From Tridacna crocea (lineage: Eukaryota > Mollusca > Bivalvia > Cardiida > Cardiidae): a DNA stretch of 64,000 nucleotides. The notes under the pieces are model-generated. The model was not told where the DNA came from, did no database searches, and was given only the letters and a program-made list of their open reading frames with translations. The stretch is from positions 21,280,427 through 21,344,426 of the forward strand of contig OX031065.1 of assembly GCA_943736015.1 (NCBI GenBank), given 5' to 3'. This document shows positions 61,501 to 64,000 of the stretch, piece after piece. The number at the start of each line of letters is the position of its first letter. The stretch's first letter is position 1. Made by a program: the position numbers and the translations under genes.

Positions 61501-63163
61501 AGACTACAAATTCACTGTGGTTTGTGCAGATGTTGGAAGTTGTTATTGAACTGATAGAAAACAATTAAAAAAAAACAATGCTGATTACTAGAATGTGCTT
61601 CTTTCCTCACAATGTTTTCAAAAGTCTCATTCTATAGGGTTGTTTGGTAAAGGTTGAAGTCATTTTCGTGAAGTTTCTTGTATTTATATGTGAGACCTAT
61701 CACGCAAAAAAGGACAATCTTGAAACTCTGTACAGCAGATGAAAACAGATCAAAGAAAGTTCAGGTCAGTTGAAGCTGATAGTTAAAAAAAGTTGGTGTA
61801 GTAAGGTAGAATGACCACTTTTCATACAGAAAATATCATAAAAGCGAAAAGTGTCTAGCCTGCACAGTCTTACCAAGCTCATTGCTTTTCACAATACAGA
61901 TGGTCCCTTATTGCGTGAAAGGTAACATATTTTTACAGAACTCAGAGTTAACCCTTTACCACATAATGACGACTTTTGATGCCCCTGTGATAGAAGCCTT
62001 TTGAAAACATTGTGGGAAATGGAGAAAATGCTGGAAACCAGCATTTTATTCTTTTCCCACTATGTTTTCTACTCTTCTTAAGTCAAATTCCAATTTTTGA
62101 GGCAAGTTAATTTTTTTCGTTTGCAAATGCTTTCAATTTGGACATGTCTAAAATTTCCATGTATGGTAATGAGTTATTACGTTATTTTTAGGCACCATTA
62201 TGTAAGAGCAGACAAAATGATGAAATTAAGGAGGTTATTGGACAAAGTAGGAAAAATTCCTGGTATGATGAGTGAAGAAAAAGGTAAGAAGAGTGTCTTT
62301 CATCACATAACTCTCCTTGTTTTCAATGTAATACAGCCATTACGAATTTTCTTGTGCCCCACATGTGTGAGATTGGAAAATAGTGCTGTATTTGGTCAAC
62401 GCTCTGAAATTATACGCTTCATTCTAAAACATTACTGACCAAGGTTCCTTATTAAAATTTGTAATCAAAATTCTTAATTGTGATAAAGTTGTTAATTTAA
62501 TCACATGTAGACTCAAAACAAAATCAATATATACAAGTTTCTTCGGACTTATTTTTCGCTCGTAATGTACCTGTCAAAGTAAGTGCACAGGCTTCATGTA
62601 AATTTCACTACACATGATACATGTATGCCTCCGGTTTAACACATTTTGGACTATATAATTCTTGTTATACAGTAACTTGATAAAAAGAATCTGACACTGG
62701 TTGGTTTTTGAGGTAAAAAATTATTAAACCCGTCCACAAAAAGTGTTATTAAGCTTGCCAAAGGCTCGTTTAATAACATTTTTGTAGACTCGTTTAATAA
62801 TTTTTTATCTCAAAAAACAACTCATGTCAGATCCTATATTTCTTAACTATTGACCCAGTTGAGAAAGTTTTGTTGAACTTATAGATAATTATATTTGAAT
62901 GGAATAAATTGATCTTTTATGAATGATAACCTTTGCTTGAAATAGAGCAGTTAGTGCTGTTTCAGTATTGCTTTGGAAGTTGATTTCTGTTTGTTTAACT
63001 TTTTACCACACAAGCTGATGTAAATAAGTTTCAAACTTGATTCTAAGCCATTCGTTTTCTTAGATATGTCTTTAATGACATGATAAATACTTTCAGATCC
63101 AGAGGAATTTCTCAACCTGTTACTAAATGAAATAACGAAGGCAGACCCTTTCCTAAAGATAAG
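40501..63163 (+). CDS. CYLD: CYLD deubiquitinase, N-terminal and central part (gene continues past the window)
   Basis: Eight exons join in frame: 40501-40956, 53284-53598, 54934-55087, 56642-56842, 58213-58427, 59761-60188, 62192-62283, 63097-63163, giving 642 residues. CYLD removes Lys63- and Met1-linked ubiquitin chains and restrains NF-kB and related signalling. Domains in order: CAP-Gly 1, about residues 116-187, split by intron 1 (GIYFGVELI|DGQRLGTSDGIY); CAP-Gly 2, about 215-290 (GEVKWIGVLPDS); a linker; CAP-Gly 3, about 408-485 (LEVGSLVEV, GVIKWIGHLP, GTDGTFGKFRPF); then the USP domain from about 533 with the catalytic Cys541 in GHHNSCYMDATV and later KLRRLLDKV and DPEEFLNLLL. The His box and B-box zinc region lie beyond the window. 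The start follows an in-frame stop. The CAP-Gly 2-3 linker, about 120 residues, is much shorter than in the vertebrate protein. All sampled introns contain MITEs. Confidence 0.96.
41184..41412 (-). mobile_element. Family A MITE, complete
   Basis: TTAACTCATTACCAAACAAC to GGTAATGGGTTAA. Its ~35-bp palindrome arms around ATGCTGGTCACCAGCAT are perfect except at the central base pair step. About 230 nt into CYLD intron 1. Confidence 0.95.
41761..42360. mobile_element. 600-bp foldback-like element H
   Basis: Ends CAAGATAGTTCCCCGACA and the inverse of CAAGACAGTTCCCCGACA; arms of about 75 bp contain ACAGTTCCCC(G/A)ACA two to four times and ACA(A/C)TAGTTTT(T/C)GAGACAG-like sequence in matching order. 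No target duplication seen. The AT-rich centre has no ORF. Confidence 0.75.
42593..43390 (+). mobile_element. HINE-like element with ~167-bp tandem repeats
   Basis: Starts with the hairpin AGCTCACTGGAGCACATAGT...GCTCAGGATGAGCT and a GTCCGTCTGTTTG stretch, as in many bivalve repeats. From 42824 a ~167-bp unit (AAAAATCTTCTTGT(T/C)CCAAAC...GGCATGTA(A/G)CATCATC) repeats about three and a half times. Confidence 0.7.
43655..44110. repeat. Dispersed repeat with GTGAAACTATTCC motifs
   Basis: GCGAAACTATTCTAA, GTGTGAAACTATTCTA, GGAATAGTTTCACACT and GGAATAGTTTCGCACT occur in both orientations. The same motifs occur at 50665-50935, where the outer end (ATAGTTTCGCTTTCAGCCCTCG) is the inverse of the start here (CGAGGGGTGAATGCGAAACT). 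Confidence 0.6.
44229..44456 (+). mobile_element. Family A MITE, complete left, eroded right end
   Basis: TTAACCCTTTACCAAACAATC; palindrome AGGAGAAAATGCTAGTAACC with complement; right end TGTTGTTTTGACAAAATGGG. A right-half fragment follows at 44610-44715. Confidence 0.9.
44881..45665. repeat. ~66-bp palindromic satellite array
   Basis: About twelve tandem units. Each has AGGAGAGAATGACC and, 12-20 nt later, GGTCATTCTCTCCT, so every unit can fold, then a spacer such as GTTAGGGTATGACTTTGCTG. Two spacer types (GGGTATGACTTTGCTGTAGT and AAAGGCTCACTTTGCTGTTG) tend to alternate, suggesting a higher-order dimer. Single related motifs occur at 49486 and 59352. Confidence 0.9.
46347..46415. repeat. Long near-perfect hairpin
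   Basis: TGTTTTCCAGAGGTTATAGG TCTG and its exact complement form a 24-bp stem (46347-46370 / 46392-46415); inside, after one mismatch, TACCA pairs with TGGTA. Loop about 9 nt. No second copy in the window was recognised. Confidence 0.85.
46418..46605. mobile_element. Family D-like MITE, diverged
   Basis: GGGCCTACATTCTTAAGAAT, AAGTAACACAACTCAAGTGC, CCAAATGGTTAATCAATCAG and GAAGTTGTGTTATTTTC match the interior order of the element at 8537-8735. Confidence 0.65.
46705..47883. mobile_element. hAT-like non-autonomous element with 8-bp target duplication
   Basis: TTGACAAC flanks both ends (46697-46704, 47884-47891). Inverted termini TAGGGCTCCGTACCGGTA and TAGGGCTCCGTATCGGTC; subterminal regions rich in ATCGAT/TATCGATC. 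1179 bp with no transposase-like ORF. TIR form and 8-bp duplication fit hAT. Confidence 0.85.
49805..50632 (+). mobile_element. HINE-like element with ~158-bp tandem repeats
   Basis: Begins AGAAGGCCCTGACGGGCC, contains about four units of TTGAAATGGCTACTTTTCCC...AATAGGGTT(A/G)AAGC...GATAAACAAACTG, then a GGACAGACAGACGGACGG stretch and a terminal hairpin AGCTCTGCTGGC/GCCAGTAGAGCT. Confidence 0.75.
50660..50940. repeat. Second copy of the GTGAAACTATTCC repeat
   Basis: See 43655-44110. GGAACAGTTTCACACTC and GTGTGAAACTATTCCAAC lie 40 bp apart as an inverted pair. Confidence 0.55.
51500..52152 (-). mobile_element. HINE-like element, inverted partner of 49805-50632
   Basis: About three and a half inverted units (TTCAAGTTGAAAATTTC...CAAACAGTATGGGAAAA) and the end GGCATATTCAGGCCCTTCAGGGCCTTCT, the inverse of the start at 49805. 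The terminal GACGGACGG/hairpin end is missing. Confidence 0.75.
52625..52712 (+). mobile_element. tRNA-derived SINE head (SINE 4)
   Basis: GATAGCTTACTTGATAGATC (A-box-like) and GGTCATAGGTTTGAATCCC (B box) with the right spacing; the rest does not form a tRNA. Confidence 0.5.
53828..54063 (+). mobile_element. Family A MITE, complete
   Basis: TTAACCCTTTACCAAACAAT to ATTTGGTAAAGGATTAA; palindrome AGGAGAAAATGCTGGTAACC intact. CYLD intron 2. Confidence 0.93.
54165..54290. mobile_element. Diverged bivalve MITE (AAGTGTCG...CTGATCAGCC type)
   Basis: AAAGTGTCGCCTCTGATCAGC, CACAGTCCGCGCAGGCTTATC and ATGAGACTTTCCG form a decayed palindrome of a type I know from bivalve genomes. Fragments with GTCTAGCCTGCACAGTC near 61851 and GATAAGCCTGTGCAGTC near 21930 look related. 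Confidence 0.5.
54682..54886 (-). mobile_element. Family A MITE, left end shortened
   Basis: TTAACTCATTACCAAATTG, GTGAGAAAAGGAGAAAATGC, GTGGTAATGGGTTCAA. It ends 47 nt before the acceptor of CYLD exon 3. Confidence 0.88.
55152..55513. mobile_element. Two overlapping family A copies, decayed
   Basis: AACCCTTTACTTCTCATTG with palindrome GGTTACCAGCATCTTCTCC (about 55152-55300), followed by a second left-less copy with AAGCATTTTGCAGATGAG and CTGGTTACCATC, ending GTGGTAGAAGTTAAA. CYLD intron 3. Confidence 0.7.
55665..55938 (-). mobile_element. Family A/C chimeric MITE
   Basis: Family A ends (TTAACCCTTTCCCAAATGAC; TTTGGTAAAGAG) but the hairpin tip is AGAAATTGCTCGTTACCAGC with AATTTCTCC, the C-type tip with one A-type arm base. 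CYLD intron 3. Confidence 0.75.
56380..56587 (+). mobile_element. Family C MITE, left end replaced
   Basis: GATACTCATATCTACGCATTG to ATGGGGTAAAGGGTTAA; preceded by a short family A arm (GGTAATCAGCATTTTGTCC). Ends 54 nt before the CYLD exon at 56642. Confidence 0.85.
57268..57420 (+). mobile_element. tRNA-derived SINE fragment (SINE 5)
   Basis: GGCCAGTAGCTCAGTCGACTAC is an A-box-like tRNA head; the B box is not clear. CYLD intron 4. Confidence 0.4.
57440..57612. mobile_element. Family B MITE, right end lost
   Basis: CAGAGTTTTAGATAGAGGG and palindrome GGGTACTCATTAGAATGGTC / GACGATTCTAATGAGTAC; the right terminal repeat is missing. CYLD intron 4. Confidence 0.7.
57708..57935 (-). mobile_element. 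Family A MITE, complete
   Basis: TTAATTCTACCAGACAAC to TTTGGTAAAGGGTTAA; palindrome around ATGCTGGTTACCAGCAT nearly perfect. CYLD intron 4. Confidence 0.92.
58463..58733 (-). mobile_element. Family A MITE close to a splice donor
   Basis: TTAACCCTTTACCAGATGAC starts 35 nt after the end of the CYLD exon at 58213-58427. Centre AACACTGGTTTCCAGCATT; an insertion (about 58645-58690) lengthens the right half; end GGGAAAGGGATAAA. Confidence 0.88.
58987..59204 (-). mobile_element. Family A MITE, complete except left 10 bp
   Basis: TTAAACGACAAAATTTTAGGC; perfect palindrome AGGAGAAAATGCTGGTTACC; end GGTATTGGGTTAA. CYLD intron 5. Confidence 0.92.
59497..59723 (-). mobile_element. Family A MITE close to a splice acceptor
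   Basis: TTAACTCTTTACCAAAGGAC to GTGGGAAAGGGTTAA, 37 nt before the exon that encodes CAP-Gly 3 end and the catalytic Cys. A right-half fragment (about 59420-59500) shares its left TTAA. Confidence 0.92.
60260..60467 (+). mobile_element. Family A MITE, left arm shortened
   Basis: TTAACTCTTTACCACCCTG to GCGTGGTAAAGGGTTAA; CYLD intron 6. A loose palindrome fragment follows at 60468-60530. Confidence 0.88.
60631..60827 (-). mobile_element. Family A MITE without its central palindrome
   Basis: CAACTCTTTAGTTTACTAGAC and GTGTGGTAAAGAGTTAA ends remain, GAAATATGTTCTTGAAATG in between; the palindrome is deleted. Confidence 0.75.
61110..61337 (+). mobile_element. Family A MITE, complete
   Basis: TTAACCCTTTACCACAAAATG to TTTGGTAAAGAGTTAA; CYLD intron 6. 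A decayed copy lies before it (about 60850-61035) and another after it (about 61465-61660). Confidence 0.92.
61948..62176 (+). mobile_element. Family A MITE abutting a CYLD splice acceptor
   Basis: TTAACCCTTTACCACATAATG to TATGGTAATGAGTTATT. Only about 14 nt (ACGTTATTTTT) separate its end from the AG at 62190-62191, so the branch site of this intron must lie in MITE-derived sequence. Confidence 0.92.
62284..63096 (+). other. CYLD intron 7
   Basis: Donor GTAAGA, acceptor TTTCAG. It holds an inverted repeat near 62700-62820 (GAGGTAAAAAATTATTAAAC and GTTTAATAATTTTTTATCTC) and a family A end (TTTAACTTTTTACCACAC) near 62997. No other features. Confidence 0.7.
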
Positions 63164-63429
63164 GTAAGATTTGTTTATTTGACATTCAGTCCCAAAAACT
63201 GATGCAAGTCACATTTAATTTGTTGTATGTGAAGGCTAGATATTGGGCATGTTTGGTAAAGGTTAAACCAATAGCATGAAATTTTACTAGCAAGATGCAA
63301 ATTTCAGTCTGGTTTCTTTTAAGCATTGAATTCCATTTTATTTTAAGCTTCGGGGTTTTGTGTTGAGATCTTTTCTTAAACATCAAAATTGTAGACTTAC
63401 AGACAACAAGCCAACTGTGGTGTTTTCTT

Positions 63430-63658
63430 TTAACCCTTTAATCCATAGATACTTGTTTCTAAGCATTGCTTGTAGGAGCCTTTGGAAAATATTGTGGCAA
63501 AAGGTGAAATTGCTTGTGACGAGCAATTTCACCTTTTGTCATAATGTTTCCTATGCTATCAAAAGGTTTCATATAACCATAAAAAATGGCTTCATCCTTG
63601 CTGTTTTTTAGAGTCAGTTAGAGATACCATAGAAATGCCTTATAGGGTAAAGGGTTAA
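63430..63658 (+). mobile_element. Family C MITE, complete
   Basis: TTAACCCTTTAATCCATAG to TTATAGGGTAAAGGGTTAA; palindrome GGCAAAAGGTGAAATTGC with complement. Immediately followed by family A sequence: a left-less copy at 63659-63795 and another at about 63880-64000 cut by the window end. Confidence 0.9.
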
Positions 63659-64000
63659 AGGGTAGAAAAGACAGTAGGAAAAAGAGAAAATGTTTTATAC
63701 CAGAATTTTTCTCTCTTCTTCTATTGATTTCAAAAATATTCTCTGTTGGGGTTGTTAAAATTCAGGATTGTCTTGTAGGGCATATGGTTAGCATTAAATA
63801 CAGCTCTATATGGCAGTGTAGATCAATATCAGACTTGCTTTAATGGTAAATTTAGATCAAGGGCAGTTCAAGTGACTCAATTTTTGAAATTTGTTTTTTG
63901 AAGGGTAGAAAACAAAGTGGAAAAGGAGAAAATGTTGGTTACCAGCATTTTCTCTTTTTCCCAAAATGTTTTCTAAAGGCTTCTCTCTCTGGTTTGTCAA

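Noticed and set aside
19909..63900. Recurring 60-80-residue ORFs with [24 protein letters not shown] peptides in many places
   Set aside because: All are translations of the family A palindrome in both orientations. They start without context, stop at random points and differ in frame, so they are not a protein family.

Overview
The window is animal nuclear DNA and most probably from a bivalve mollusc. It is AT-rich, its genes are split by GT-AG introns, and it is packed with short non-autonomous transposons, tRNA-derived SINEs and Helitron-like (HINE/pearl-type) repeats of the kind known from bivalves. The species cannot be fixed from sequence alone. No bacterial operon, CRISPR array, rRNA or authentic tRNA gene was seen.

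Four protein-coding genes can be supported. (1) The 3' part of an alkylsulfatase (BDS1/SdsA1-type metallo-beta-lactamase fold) lies on + at 1389-3675; its N-terminal exons with the first metal-binding motif lie upstream of the window. (2) A secreted-type cyclophilin (peptidyl-prolyl isomerase) lies on - at 6949-9270, with its first exon not securely found. (3) A complete paralogous cyclophilin lies on - at 23401-27144, four exons, 200 residues, with an obvious signal-peptide exon. The two cyclophilins share intron phases and an identical 120-nt exon, so they look like an old duplication. (4) The deubiquitinase CYLD lies on + from 40501 to beyond the end. Eight exons give three CAP-Gly domains and the start of the USP domain with its catalytic Cys; the first intron alone is 12.3 kb. 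A broken transposon gene with SWIM, Ulp1-type protease and PHD-finger segments sits at about 32430-33822.

The rest is mobile or repetitive DNA. The dominant element (family A here) is a roughly 225-bp MITE with TTAA ends followed by CCCTTTACC (piggyBac-like ends) and, unusually, a long perfect palindrome at its centre. There are about 45 copies or fragments, in both orientations, in almost every intron. A related family C has the same ends and design but a different central palindrome. Other families are B (CAGAGCTCC ends), D (GGGTCCGTATTCACC ends), E (AGATCAAGATCAGACTGCA hairpin), a hAT-like element with an 8-bp duplication at 46705-47883, a foldback element with a 9-bp duplication at 37661-40103, two regions of GCGGAC-repeat foldback DNA (27.25-30.57 and 35.0-40.4 kb), a 600-bp foldback element at 41761-42360, a 66-bp palindromic satellite at 44.9-45.67 kb, HINE-like elements with 160-170-bp internal tandem repeats, and at least five tRNA-derived SINEs, two with clear target-site duplications.

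Layout: 0-4 kb alkylsulfatase and its repeats; 4-6.9 kb SINE, MITEs and a dispersed 0.7-kb repeat; 7-9.3 kb cyclophilin 1; 9.3-23.4 kb repeat-rich spacer with a few unassigned splice-like sites; 23.4-27.1 kb cyclophilin 2; 27.2-40.4 kb nested foldback elements, MITEs and the SWIM/Ulp1/PHD relic; 40.5-64 kb CYLD with MITE-filled introns. The four genes do not form a pathway; nothing in the sequence shows that they work together.
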